Below are positions 7,952-18,450 of a stretch of 64,000 nt of DNA, piece by piece; positions within the stretch are counted from its first letter, which is position 1; each line of letters starts with the position of its first letter. The position numbers and the translations under genes were made by a program. The stretch lies in assembly GCA_016704465.1 (NCBI GenBank), contig JADJAD010000004.1:682001-746000 (forward strand), given 5' to 3'. The notes below the pieces were generated by a model. That model did no database searches. It saw nothing but the letters and a program-made list of their open reading frames with translations, and had not been told where the DNA came from. The DNA comes from Gemmatimonadota bacterium. GTDB taxonomy: Bacteria > Gemmatimonadota > Gemmatimonadetes > Gemmatimonadales > Gemmatimonadaceae.

Positions 7952-10597
7952 TCACTCCGCCTGCATCACCATCAGCGGATCGGTGCGCATCGCCCGCCAC
8001 GTGGGCACGACCGCGGCGGCGACCGCCGCTGCCACCAGCACCACAACCGCGCTCGCGAAGGCGAATCCGTCAAACGGTTCCACCTCGAAGAGGAAACGGG
8101 AGAAGGCACTCGCACCGAGCGCGGCCAGCGCGATGCCGACCACGAGGCCGCCAAGCGTCATCGCGAGCGCCTCACGCGACAACTCACGGGCGATGTCGCG
8201 GCGGGAGGCGCCGAGCGCGAGGCGCACGCCGACCTCACGCCGGCGCTCCAGGACGCTCTGGCTCATCACGCCGAACACTCCGACAGCGGCCAGCAGGCTC
8301 GCGCCCGTGGCAAAGGCGGCCAGGAGGGCCAGCAGCACGCGCCGCTCGCGCAGGCGCTGGTCCAGCAGCGCGTCCATCGTCCCCATGTGGCCGAGGCCCA
8401 GACGCGGATCGATGGCCTGCATGAGCCGCGACACCGGCGCCGCCAGTGACTCGGCGGGGCGGTCGCCGCGCACCACGAAGCTCATCGCGGCAATCGGCTG
8501 TTGGAGCCAGGGGATGTAGAGGCCGGGTTCCGGCGGGGCGTCGAGCCGCGCATGACGCGTGTCGGCCACGACGCCGACGATCCGGCGCGGCACGGCGCGA
8601 CCCATCAGGCCAACCGCTAGCATGCGTCCCACCGGATCACGATCCGGGGAGAATCGTCGCGCGAACGCTTCGTTCACGACCACCACCCGCTCACCGCCCT
8701 CGTCGTCCGCTTCGGTCAAGCTGCGCCCGCGTCGCATCGCGATCCCCAGCGTCTCGAAGTACGACGGCCACACCGCGATGCCACGCGCCTGCGGTTCCTC
8801 ACCTTCGGTCACGGCTGCACCGTCCATGACCACGTCGGCATCCTCACCGGTGATGCGGTCGGCGAGCGGGAGCGCTGAGCCAAGCGCGGCGTGGGTCACG
8901 CCGGGGAGCGCACGCATGCGCTCGAGCACCGTGCGCGCGAAGGCGCTGCGCGCTTCTGGCTCGGGGTACTCGTCGTAGACCCAGACGGTGAACGAGAGGA
9001 CGTGATCGGTGGTGTAGCCGCGCTCGGCCGACAGCACGCGCTGAAACGAGCGCACGAGCGGGGACGTCCCCAGCAGGAGCACGAGCGAGAAGGCGAGCTG
9101 CGCCGTCACGGCAAGCTGTCGTCCTCGACGGGCGAGCGGACTCCCGGCCACGGCACGACTCGCCAGCGAGCTGAATGAGGGAACCGCAACGCGTCCGACG
9201 GCGATTCCCGAGAGGAGCGCGGCGGTCCCCGCAGCCAGGACCGCCACCAGCAGGGCGGCGCGCGCGTCCAGCCCCACCTCGGCGAGACGCGGGAGGTCGG
9301 CGGGAGCGGCCGCGAGCAGAAGCCGCACACCGCCCCACGCCACGCCCCACGCCGCGAGCGCACCGGCCGTCGCCAGCAGGCAGGATTCGACGATGAGCGG
9401 ACGGGCGATGCCGGCGCGCCCAGCGCCTAACGCGGTGCGGATGGCCGTCTCGCGCCGCTGCCGGGCGATCCGCGTGAGCTGCAACGCGGCCAGGTTGGCG
9501 AGCGTGACCAGCAGCAGGACCACGGCGGCACCCAACAGGGTCACGAGCAACGGACGATGTCCTCCCACCAGGACCTCGCCGAGCGGGACCACGCTCGCCC
9601 CCACACCACGATAGGCGCGCGGATACTCTCCCTCCAGCTCGCGCGCCACCTGCGCAAACTCCGCCTCGGCCTCATTCACGGTTGCCCCGCCACCGAGCCG
9701 CGCGAAGATTCGCAGGTAGGTGCCGTATCGATCGGCGCGCTGGGCCTCGGTCGGTGTCCAGGGTAGCCACGCCGATGTGCGATCCGGTAGCTCGAATCCC
9801 GGCGGCATGACCCCGATCACCGTCACGCGCGCACCGTCGAGCGGTAGCGTCGAGCCCACGATCGCCGAGTCTCCCCCAAATCGCTGCTGCCAGGCGCCGT
9901 GGTTGAGCAACACGACGGGCGCGGCCCCCTCGCCGAAGTCCTCGGGGCGAAAGGCCCGTCCGATCACCGGCTGCACACCGAGCATGGGGAGGAAGTCCTC
10001 CGATACCTGCCACGCATCGAGGCGCTCCGTGGCGCCTGGGGTGCGCAGACTCACCGAGAATGGGTTTCCGGCACTCACCCCCGACACGCGGGTCAGGCGG
10101 CGGCGCAAGTCGATGAAGGTCGCCGGGGCGATCTCGTCGCGGGTGATCCCCTCTGCCGCACGCGTCTGCCACAGGGTGACCAGCTCGGCGGGACGTGGAA
10201 ACGGCAACGGACGCAGCAGCACACCGTCAACGACCGAGTACACCGCGGTCGCGCAGCCCACGCCGAGGGCCAGCGTAGCAACGGTCAGCAGGGAGAAGCC
10301 GCGCTGACGCAGCAGTCGACGCCACGCATAGCGCGCATCGCGAGCCACGGCGTCGAGCGCCGACGCCCCCGTCACGTCACGCAGCGCATCGCGGGTGACC
10401 TCCACGCCGCCGAGATCGGCGAGCGCCAGGCGGCGCGCTTCGGCCGACGATGCGCCGAGGCGCTGGCGATGCGCGATGTCGCGCGCCAGATGGTCCTGTA
10501 GTTCGTCGTCGAAGTCCCGCTCGACGCGGTACCGCGCGGTCCACGCGAAAGCGAGATCGGCCAAGCGACGGAACGCTGCGCGCAATGGTGCTAGCAT
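7952..10597 (-). CDS. ADOP-family (MacB/FtsX-like) duplicated permease
   Basis: Starting at ATG 10597 (GGAAGGG just upstream) the product is 881 residues. An N-terminal region (about 1-85, 'FDDELQDHLARDI') typical of ADOP proteins is followed by two tandem copies of a MacB periplasmic core domain and FtsX permease helices, the first starting at 'FSLLTVATLALGVG' and the last helices near the C-terminus. The family (acidobacterial duplicated orphan permeases) resembles MacB-type ABC permeases but lacks an adjacent ATPase, as here. It is preceded by PadR with a 14-base gap, so they form one operon. The substrate is unknown. Confidence 0.88.
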   Translation of the reverse strand: MLAPLRAAFRRLADLAFAWTARYRVERDFDDELQDHLARDIAHRQRLGASSAEARRLALADLGGVEVTRDALRDVTGASALDAVARDARYAWRRLLRQRGFSLLTVATLALGVGCATAVYSVVDGVLLRPLPFPRPAELVTLWQTRAAEGITRDEIAPATFIDLRRRLTRVSGVSAGNPFSVSLRTPGATERLDAWQVSEDFLPMLGVQPVIGRAFRPEDFGEGAAPVVLLNHGAWQQRFGGDSAIVGSTLPLDGARVTVIGVMPPGFELPDRTSAWLPWTPTEAQRADRYGTYLRIFARLGGGATVNEAEAEFAQVARELEGEYPRAYRGVGASVVPLGEVLVGGHRPLLVTLLGAAVVLLLVTLANLAALQLTRIARQRRETAIRTALGAGRAGIARPLIVESCLLATAGALAAWGVAWGGVRLLLAAAPADLPRLAEVGLDARAALLVAVLAAGTAALLSGIAVGRVAVPSFSSLASRAVAGSPLARRGRQLAVTAQLAFSLVLLLGTSPLVRSFQRVLSAERGYTTDHVLSFTVWVYDEYPEPEARSAFARTVLERMRALPGVTHAALGSALPLADRITGEDADVVMDGAAVTEGEEPQARGIAVWPSYFETLGIAMRRGRSLTEADDEGGERVVVVNEAFARRFSPDRDPVGRMLAVGLMGRAVPRRIVGVVADTRHARLDAPPEPGLYIPWLQQPIAAMSFVVRGDRPAESLAAPVSRLMQAIDPRLGLGHMGTMDALLDQRLRERRVLLALLAAFATGASLLAAVGVFGVMSQSVLERRREVGVRLALGASRRDIARELSREALAMTLGGLVVGIALAALGASAFSRFLFEVEPFDGFAFASAVVVLVAAAVAAAVVPTWRAMRTDPLMVMQAE

Positions 10598-10611
10598 GGC
10601 TCCCTTCCAGG

Positions 10612-10941
10612 TCAGGCGTGACGCAACACGCCGGCCACGCCAACGACGAAGCGCTGCCACCATGCTTCCTTGTCGCTGAGCGCCCGTCGACCGGCTGCGG
10701 TGAGCGTGTAGTAGCGGGCACGGCGGTTGTTGTCCGACACCTGCCACCGCGCCGAGACCAACCCCTGTTGTGCGAGTCGATGCAAAGCCGGGTATAGCGC
10801 TCCCGTCGTGACGAGGACGACCTCGTTCGAGCGCGCCCGGATCTCCTGGGCGATGCCCCACCCGTGCAGCGGCGCGACGCGCAGCGAGGAGAGGATGAGG
10901 AGGTCGAGTGTCCCCTGGAGCACTTCACGGGCTTCCGCCAT
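10612..10941 (-). CDS. PadR-family transcriptional regulator
   Basis: The 109-residue product starts at ATG 10941 behind a good GGAGG. It has the canonical PadR winged helix: 'LQGTLDLLILSSL', 'HGWGIAQEI', 'TGALYPALHRL' and the wing 'RARYYTLTAAGRRAL'. It lies directly upstream of one ADOP permease and divergent from another (start 11166). In such arrangements PadR is usually the local repressor of the permeases. The 224-bp divergent gap presumably carries both promoters, but I see no clear operator dyad in it. Confidence 0.92.
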   Translation of the reverse strand: MAEAREVLQGTLDLLILSSLRVAPLHGWGIAQEIRARSNEVVLVTTGALYPALHRLAQQGLVSARWQVSDNNRRARYYTLTAAGRRALSDKEAWWQRFVVGVAGVLRHA

Positions 10942-11165
10942 CAGTCCTCCTGTTGGGTGCTTACATGAGTCTGCAGGTTTGGACACGCGCAGTGTGCCCA
11001 CGGTTTGCATGGCTTCCCGGCATTCCGAAATCGGCCCCCGTACCAACCCTTCCCGCCTTCCGGATGTCAGATTGTCCGGAACCGCGCAGCGACCGCCCGC
11101 GTGCCGCGTCACGCGAGCAATCGCGGTGCATCTGGCCCCTTCCCACCGCAGGATCGAGTCTCAGG

Positions 11166-13568
11166 ATGGCCGCCGTGGTTGACTTCCTCTCCGATGTGCG
11201 GCACGCGCTTCGGCAGCTCGCCCGTCGTCCCGGCTACGCCTCGCTCGCGATCCTGACGCTCGCGCTCGGACTCGGGGCGACCGTTGCCCTAGGAAGCGTC
11301 GTACGCTCGGTGATGCTCCGCCCCCTCCCCGTCGCGGACGAGGGCGGGGTGCGTGTCTTCTGGTCCGACTACAACTGGCGAGGGGTGGAATTCGACTTCC
11401 TGACCTCGCGAACGCGGGCGTTCAGCCGCCTGGCGGCATACTCCAACGAAGTGAGCGCGCTCCGCACCCCTGACGGCAGCCGATTGCTGCCGACGGCGGT
11501 CGTGTCTGCGGGGCTCCTGGACCTGCTCGGCACGCCGCCACTGCTGGGGCGCACGTTCAGGGAGGGCGAGGATCGTCCAGGCCGCGAAGCGGTGGTCGTG
11601 CTGAGTTACCGTCTCTGGCAGGACACGTTCGATGGCGCGCCAGACATCGTCGGTCGACGCGTCGTGCTCAACGGTGTGCCGACGACGGTCATCGGAGTGA
11701 TGCCGGCCTCGTTCTGGTTCCCCTCGCCCGAGTTCGGACTCTGGCAGCCGCTCAACCTCGACCCGGCGTCGGGACAGTATCAGGGCAACGGCTGGCTGGT
11801 GCTGCTCGGGCGACTGCGAGCGGGATTGTCCGAGCAGCAGGTTGACGGGGACGTGGCGTCGATGGCAGCTGCCCTTGGGGAGCGATTCGAGTATCCCGCG
11901 GCGTGGGACAAGACCAAGTCGCCGTTCGTGCGCCCGCTGCGCGACTACCTGGTGGGCGATGCGGGTCCCGCGCTCCTCCTGCTGCTCGGGGCGGGGGCGC
12001 TGATTCTCGTGATGGCGTGCGCGAATGTGGCAGCCCTGGTGCTGGCGCGCGCCGCCGACCGCAGTCACGAAATCGCGCTCCGTATGGCGTTAGGCGCGGG
12101 ACGGTGGCGGCTGGCGCGCCAGCTCCTGGCCGAATCGGTGGTGCTCGCGATCACGGCAGGGGTCGCCGGGGCGATCATCGCGGCGGCGGGTTTCCGCGTG
12201 CTGGTCGCGAGCCTTCCGCTCGCTGGAGGGCTGGGTGAGACCGTCCACCTCGACTGGATCGCCTTCGCGCTGGGATTGCTGCTGGCGGTGGGGGTCGGGC
12301 TCGTGGTGGCCGCCGCTCCGGTACGCGGACTGCTCGCTGGCGAGCTGCAGGGTCTCGGCATGCGTCGCGGAGCCGCGAGCGCGGGGTATGGGACGGGTCG
12401 GCTGCACGGCGTGCTGGTGGGCGCCGAGTCGGCCGTGGCGGTGATCCTGGTGGTGGGAGCGGCGCTGCTCATCCGATCCGTGTCGACACTCTACGCCGTG
12501 GAGCTGGGCTTCTCCCCCGCTGGTGTGACGGCGATCGACCTCTTCGCGGGGAGCCAGGACGTGGACGTCGCGACCCGCACACGCTTCTATCCTGCGATGC
12601 TCGAGCGCGTCGCTGCCTTGCCTGGCGTGAACGGCGTGGCGGTGACCTCGCGCCTCCCCGTGCGGGATGGTGGATGGCAGGGTCCCGTGGCGATCGAGGA
12701 CGACCCCACGCTGCAGGGGGCGAACGCTCCGAACGCGATGTTTCGCTTCGTGTCGCCCGACTTCTTCCGGGTCATGGGCATCCCGTTGCTCCACGGACGC
12801 GGTATCGGGCCGAGCGACCGCGCCGATGGCATGCCTGTGGGCGTCGTGAGTGCCTCGTTCGCGAAGCTCGCGTGGCCTGGGAAAGATCCCATCGGGCGGC
12901 GCTATCAAGCGGGGGCGTTCGGGACCGGCGCGTGGATCACCGTGGTCGGCGTGGTGGACGATATCAAGGTCGTCAGCGTGATCGGGACGAACCCACCGGT
13001 GCATTACGTCCCGCTCGCCCAGGCCAGCGAACCGCTCGAGGGAGGCGTGCTGGTGGTGCGCAGCAGCGGGAGTCCGGCGCCTGCCGTTCGGGCACTCGTT
13101 CGGGCGCTCGAGCCTCGGGTGGCCGTGGGGAGCATCACTGACATGCAGGACGTGATTGACCGCGCGCTCGCCGAGCCGCTCCGGCTTCGCTTCTTCCTGA
13201 CGCTCTTTGCGGCGCTCGCCCTCCTGCTTGGCATCGTGGGTGTCTATTCCGTCGTCTCATACTCTGTGACTCGGCGCCGGGGCGAGTTCGGCGTGCGCAT
13301 GGCGCTCGGTGCGTCTGGTTCGTCGATTGCGCGGCAGGTCGTGCGGCGGGGGGTGACGCCCGTGACGATCGGCACCGCGATCGGCGTCGGAGCCGTCCTG
13401 CTGCTCGGGCGGATTGCATCCCGGTTCGTTCACGGCGTTTCTGCTTCGGACCCGGCGAGCGTGGCGGGAGCGGCGGCGGCACTCCTGGTGGCGGGATTGG
13501 CGGCGGCCGTGCTACCCGCGCGCCGGGCCGCCCGCGTGAGTCCCATGGTGGCACTGCGCGAGGAGTAG
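11166..13568 (+). CDS. ADOP-family (MacB/FtsX-like) permease
   Basis: The product is about 800 residues from ATG 11166 (the following GTG at 11175 is also possible). It has the same two-fold architecture as the minus-strand permease: helix 'YASLAILTLALGLGATVALG', a MacB core domain, three permease helices, then a repeat with 'GVYSVVSYSVTRRRGEFGVRMALG' near the end. It lacks the extra N-terminal ADOP segment of its neighbour. Frames extending upstream to 10908 overlap PadR and do not look coding. No ATPase is adjacent. The divergent pair with PadR suggests shared control. Confidence 0.87.
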   Translation: MAAVVDFLSDVRHALRQLARRPGYASLAILTLALGLGATVALGSVVRSVMLRPLPVADEGGVRVFWSDYNWRGVEFDFLTSRTRAFSRLAAYSNEVSALRTPDGSRLLPTAVVSAGLLDLLGTPPLLGRTFREGEDRPGREAVVVLSYRLWQDTFDGAPDIVGRRVVLNGVPTTVIGVMPASFWFPSPEFGLWQPLNLDPASGQYQGNGWLVLLGRLRAGLSEQQVDGDVASMAAALGERFEYPAAWDKTKSPFVRPLRDYLVGDAGPALLLLLGAGALILVMACANVAALVLARAADRSHEIALRMALGAGRWRLARQLLAESVVLAITAGVAGAIIAAAGFRVLVASLPLAGGLGETVHLDWIAFALGLLLAVGVGLVVAAAPVRGLLAGELQGLGMRRGAASAGYGTGRLHGVLVGAESAVAVILVVGAALLIRSVSTLYAVELGFSPAGVTAIDLFAGSQDVDVATRTRFYPAMLERVAALPGVNGVAVTSRLPVRDGGWQGPVAIEDDPTLQGANAPNAMFRFVSPDFFRVMGIPLLHGRGIGPSDRADGMPVGVVSASFAKLAWPGKDPIGRRYQAGAFGTGAWITVVGVVDDIKVVSVIGTNPPVHYVPLAQASEPLEGGVLVVRSSGSPAPAVRALVRALEPRVAVGSITDMQDVIDRALAEPLRLRFFLTLFAALALLLGIVGVYSVVSYSVTRRRGEFGVRMALGASGSSIARQVVRRGVTPVTIGTAIGVGAVLLLGRIASRFVHGVSASDPASVAGAAAALLVAGLAAAVLPARRAARVSPMVALREE

Positions 13569-13942
13569 GGAGAACCGATGCGGTGCCCGATGCGGTGCCC
13601 GAGGCGGGGCCTCCGGCGCCGGGTGGCGGCCCGTGACGGTGTCGCAGGCGGCGCGTTGCACCTGGCCGGGCCGTCCTGCGGAGCTCCTGTCGATCGACGC
13701 CAGCGGCCAGCGCGATCGCTCCAGCACAGCCTTGTAGTACGCAGGGACTCGGCCCGGCGTTGCGACCGCGACGCGCGGGCAGTGCCTCCCCGTCGAACCG
13801 GTGCAATTGCACCACACACGCCTTGCGGTAACGCATCGCGCCCTCCATTGTGGGCGCTCGCACGACGGTCGGCGCTGGCTCGTTAGGTCACACGGCGCCC
13901 CCGCGCGATCGCTGCTGGTCACGTCCTGCACCAGGAGGTCCC
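13569..13942 (+). other. Intergenic region before the first susC
   Basis: This 374-base stretch separates the ADOP permease from the SusC gene. It opens with a short tandem repeat (GATGCGGTGCC twice, 13577-13598). I see no convincing gene, terminator or promoter hexamers. It presumably holds the susCD promoter. Confidence 0.4.
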
Positions 13943-16900
13943 ATGCCCGCCCGTTCGTCGTGTCCTGCCGTCCTCCGAGTCCTCCTCGCGCTCGGGTGCC
14001 TCGCACCGTGCGCGCCGGCGACCGCCCAAGTGCAATCCGTGTCGGTGAGTGGCCTCGTCGCCGACTCCGCCTCGCGCGCCCCGCTCGTGGGCGCGGAGAT
14101 CATCGTCAGCGGTGACGATGCCGGTGGGTCGCGATCGGCGCGCACCGGGGCCAACGGCCGCTACGTCGTCGCCGGCATCCCTGCTGGTCAGGTGACGGTG
14201 TCGGTTCGGCTGGTCGGCTTCGCGCCGCGTGCGCAACGCGTCACGGTGAGCGCCAACGTAGCCACCACCCCGTCGACTTCCTGCTCGTACAGCAGACGGC
14301 ACGCCTCGACCAGGTGGTCGTCACCGGGACCGGCGGGGTGACCCAGCGACGGGCCGTCGGCAACGTCATCGAGACGATCGACGCCAAGGCGGTGATGGCC
14401 GACGCCGCGCCGCGCTCGGTCCAGGATCTCATCGGCGCCCGCACGCCGGGACTCATCGTCCTCCCATCGACCGGGCAGGTGGGGACTGGCGCCCAGTTGC
14501 GCGTGCGCTCCGTCGGGTCGCTCTCGCTCAGCAACGACCCGATCATCTTCATCGACGGCGTGCGCATGGACGCCTCCCCCGCGCGAGGGCCGGTGCAGCG
14601 CGGCGGCGGCGGCGCCTCCCGACTCAACGACATCAACCCCGAGGACATCGAATCCATCGAAGTCATCAAGGGGCCGGCCGCCTCGACGCTGTACGGCACC
14701 GAGGCGTCCAACGGTGTCGTGCAGATCATCACCAAGCGAGGGCGCTCGGGCGCCCCGCAATACACGTTCACCACCCGGCAGGGAGGAAACTGGCTCGCCA
14801 ATCCCGAGGGGAGGGCGCGCCTCCTGTACGGACGTGACCCGGCCACGCAGGAGATCATCTCCTTCAACCTCTACCGCCACGAGATCGAGAACGGCAACGG
14901 TCCGATCTTCACCACGGGGCACAACCAGGGCTACCAGGCGTCGCTCACCGGCGGGACCGACGCCAACCGCTACTACCTCGCGTCCTCGTGGGACAATGAC
15001 GTGGGCGTCGTCCCGTGGAACTGGAACAAGAAGTTCACCACCCGCGCCAACGTCGACATCCTCGCCAGCTCCAACTTCCGGGTGCAAGGGAGCATTGGGC
15101 ATGTGCGCGACCGCGTGCGCCTCGCACAGCAGGCCATCGACATCGATCCCTTCTCCCAGCTGCGCTGGGGCACGCCGCTCACCCGCGACCAGGGGCGCCG
15201 CGGCTTCCTCAATTCCCCACCCGAACGGTGGCCCACCGCCGAGGCGCACGCCGACAACGATCGCACGACGATGAGCATCACGATGGAGTACCAGCCCACG
15301 ACCTGGTTCTCGACCCGCTTCGTCAATGGACTCGACGTTGGCGCAGAGAACAACTGGACGCTCTACCGTCGGCAGGAACTCGGCAGCCTCGATTTCCTCG
15401 GGCAGAACGGTCTTGGCGCCAAGAACGCCGCCCGCACATCGCGCACCTTCCTCACGCTCGACTACTCGGGCAACCTCAAGTACGGGTTCAGCGACGACCT
15501 GCGCTTCACCACGTCGATGGGGCTGCAAGCCTACCGCTCCGAGATCAGCACCATCGGTGCGACGGCCAACACCTTCCCCGCCATCCCCATCACCACCGTG
15601 ACCGGCGGCTCCGTGCGCTCCGGCACCGAGGACTACCTGGCCAACGCCACCGTGGGGCTCTTCGTGCAGCAGCAGGTGGCGTGGAAGAATCGCGTCTTCG
15701 TCACCGCCGCCGTGCGTGGCGACGACAACAGCGCCTTCGGTGAGGACTACTCCGCCGCGTACTATCCCAAGCTCTCGGGCTCCTGGGTGATCAGTGAGGA
15801 GCCGTGGTTCAAGCTCCCCTTCCTTGGCGAGTCGAGGATCCGAGGCGCGCTCGGCGCAGCGGGCACCCAGCCGGGCACGTTCGACGCCGCCCGGCTCTAC
15901 GATCCAACCGTCGGCTACCAGAACAACCCGGGACTCATCCCCGCCTCGTTCGGCAACCCGCAGCTCAAGCCCGAGCGCAGCATGGAGCTGGAACTCGGCT
16001 TCGAGACCACCCTGTGGGGCGGTCGCGCCGACGTCTCGTTCACCCACTTCTCGCGAGACATCACCGACGCCATCGTGAATGTCCCCATCCCGCCGTCGGC
16101 CGGCTTCCCCGGGTCGCAGGTGGTGAACATCGGACAGGTCAGCGCGTGGGGTCGCGAACTGGCGGTGAACGTGCGCCTCATCGAGAAGCGGCGCTTCTCG
16201 TGGGAGATGGGGACACAGCTGGCCAGCAACGGCAACCGCATCGAGGACATGGGCGGCTCGCAGTTCCTCACCGTTGGTGGCGGAGGGCAGGCGCAGAACC
16301 GCGTGGGCTATGGCATTGCCGACTTCTTCATGTACAAGGTCCGATCTGCCACGCTCGACGCGGGCGGCAACGTCCTGACGTCCATCTGCGATGGCGGGCG
16401 CGGCGAGGGGGGCGTGGATCGCGGCGGTCCCGACGTGCCGTGTTCGCAGGCCCCGCGCGTCTATTGGGGGCACTCGCAACCCACGTGGCAGGTGGGCGTG
16501 AACAGTTCCGTCTCGCTCTGGGAGAAGTTCCGCCTCTATGCGCGAGTCGACGGCAACGGCGGCCACATCCAGTCCAACACCGAGGTGCGCGCCCTGCACA
16601 ACCAGGGCTCCACGCTCGCAGTGATCAAGCGCGACGACCCGTTCCTTCAGGTCTACCGCGCCATCGAGGCCGATGCCCCGGGCACCTATCGCGCCAGCTT
16701 CCTCCGGCTGCGTGAGGTGTCCGCCACGTACAACATCGCCCGCTCCCTGGCGCAGAAGATCGGCGCCTCCAACGGCACCCTGACACTCGCCGGCCGGAAC
16801 CTGATGATGCTCTGGACGCAGCAGGATGGTTGGGGCACCTCGCGTGACGGGATGATCAAGATCGGCATCGCCGACCAGCACACGTGGGACCCGGAGATTC

Positions 16901-16986
16901 GCGCCGTCGGCAATCTCTCGAATGGCTTCCAGACCATCATGCCGCCGCTGGTCAGCTTCGTGACCACGCTGCGCCTCACCTTCTGA
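13943..16986 (+). pseudogene. SusC/RagA-like TonB-dependent transporter with a one-base frameshift
   Basis: The start is ATG 13943, four bases after AGGAGG. A signal peptide (to about 30, 'APATAQ') and a carboxypeptidase-like regulatory domain ('SGLVADSASRAPLVGAEI') lead to a break in the CCCC run at 14268-14271. One extra C restores TTP-VDFLLVQQTARLDQVVVTG, then the plug ('DPIIFIDGVR', 'INPEDIESIEVIKGPAASTL') and an outer-membrane barrel ending in 'TTLRLTF'. The outer-membrane transporter takes up a large substrate with its SusD partner, whose start is 17 bases downstream. The clean reading frame on both sides favours a consensus error, and the protein is probably intact. The substrate is unknown. 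Confidence 0.85.
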
Positions 16987-17003
16987 CCGACGGAGACGAG
17001 ATC

Positions 17004-18305
17004 ATGCGACCCAACACTTCGACCGCTCGTCCCCGCAACACGCGCGGGATGCGCCTAACGCGCCTGGCCACCACGCTCGGCGTGGCACTGCTCGCCACCG
17101 CCACCTCCGCCTGCGACAAGCTGCTCAGCGTGGAGAATCCCGGCCGAGTGCCGGTTGATGCACTCCTCGAGCCGGCACTCATGCCGGCACTGCACGCCGC
17201 GGCGCTCCAGAGCTTCCAGTGCGCCTTCACCCAGTGGGTCTCCACCGCCGGCATGCTCGCGGGCGAGTACTGGTCGGCCAACGGCTTCGTGAACAACCAC
17301 ATCTGGGAATGGCGTGGCGTGCAGGAGATCCGGAACGAACCGGGCACCTGTGCCGCCGCGCGCGGATCGACCAACATGGGGTTCTATGCCCCGATGCAGC
17401 GCGCGCGCTTTGAACTGGACGATTCACACGAGCGCATCAGCACCTTCACGGACGCACAGGTGGCGAACCGCGCGCGGCTCCTCGCCGAGCTGCGCGCGTA
17501 CGCCGGCTACACCTACGTCATCCTCGCCGAGTCCATGTGCGAGATGACCGTGAACAACGGGCCGCGCTTGACCAAGGCCGAAGTGCTGGCCCTGGCCGAG
17601 AGCCGGTTCACCGACGCCATCGCGGCCGCCGGTACGGCCAACGATGCCTCGATCCGCAACATGGCCTATGTGGGACGCGCGCGCACGCGCCTCGACGCCG
17701 CCAACCTCACCGGTGCCGCCGCCGACGCGGCACTCGTCACCGCCGGGTTCGTGCGCACCGCCGAGTATTCCGAGACCATCCCCCAGCGCGAGAACCGGCT
17801 CTACAACCTCTCGGTACGCAACGACTTCGTCTCGGTGGCGCCGGCGTATCGCGGACTCACGCTGGAAAACGGCAACCCCGATCCGCGTGTTCGGGTGAAC
17901 AACATGAACCGGGTGGGCCCCGACAACAACACGGCCGTCTGGCAGCAGCAGAAGTTCACCGGGAGCGGCGCAGTCGCGCTCCCCATCGCGAGCTACGCCG
18001 AGGCGCAGCTCATCCTGGCCGAGGCATCGACCGGCCAGGCGCAACTGGACGCCATCAACCGCGTGCGTGCGCTCAGCAACATTCCGGCGCTTGTCCCGGC
18101 GCCAGGAGCGGACATGAACGCCGTCGTGCTCGAGGAGCGACGACGCCAGCTGTTCAGCGAGGGACACCGCTACGTGGACATGCTGCGCAAGAACCTCCCG
18201 TTCCAGTCGGGGGTGAACCGAAAGGGACAGTCGTACAGCACCCTCACCTGCATCCCGCTCCCCAACGTGGAGATCCAGAACAACCCGAACTTCAAGACCG
18301 GCTAG
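17004..18305 (+). CDS. SusD/RagB-like outer-membrane lipoprotein
   Basis: The 433-residue product is a lipoprotein: Arg-rich n-region, hydrophobic stretch and lipobox ending at Cys37 (ATATSAC). After it comes the typical 'VENPGRVPVDALLEP' segment and helical repeats of the SusD fold, closing with 'VVLEERRRQLFSEGHRYVDMLR', the family's conserved C-terminal block. GGAG lies upstream of ATG 17004. It partners the SusC-like transporter directly upstream and would cap its barrel on the cell surface to bind the substrate. It resembles the second SusD (24858-26204) in length and motifs. Confidence 0.88.
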   Translation: MRPNTSTARPRNTRGMRLTRLATTLGVALLATATSACDKLLSVENPGRVPVDALLEPALMPALHAAALQSFQCAFTQWVSTAGMLAGEYWSANGFVNNHIWEWRGVQEIRNEPGTCAAARGSTNMGFYAPMQRARFELDDSHERISTFTDAQVANRARLLAELRAYAGYTYVILAESMCEMTVNNGPRLTKAEVLALAESRFTDAIAAAGTANDASIRNMAYVGRARTRLDAANLTGAAADAALVTAGFVRTAEYSETIPQRENRLYNLSVRNDFVSVAPAYRGLTLENGNPDPRVRVNNMNRVGPDNNTAVWQQQKFTGSGAVALPIASYAEAQLILAEASTGQAQLDAINRVRALSNIPALVPAPGADMNAVVLEERRRQLFSEGHRYVDMLRKNLPFQSGVNRKGQSYSTLTCIPLPNVEIQNNPNFKTG

Positions 18306-18340
18306 GCGGGGTGGCAGCGCGGTAGCAGCGCGGTAGCATG

Positions 18341-18372
18341 CGTGGGGTGGAGGCAGGTTGCTCCACCCCACG
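18341..18372 (+). terminator. Strong hairpin ending the first susCD operon
   Basis: Perfect 12-bp arms (CGTGGGGTGGAG and CTCCACCCCACG) flank an 8-base loop, 35 bases after the SusD stop. A short tandem repeat (GCAGCGCGGTA twice, about 18315-18336) precedes it. There is no long T tract, which is common in high-GC genomes. Confidence 0.6.
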
Positions 18373-18450
18373 TCTCGTCAACAGCTCCATTGGGTCGTCT
18401 CACGTCACGACCATCGCATCGCGCACGTCACCATTTTCCAGAGCGAGGAT

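Noticed and set aside
14188..16881. 897-codon open frame antisense to SusC
   Set aside because: A shadow of the high-GC third codon positions of the SusC gene; no family features, and the sense frame is clearly coding.
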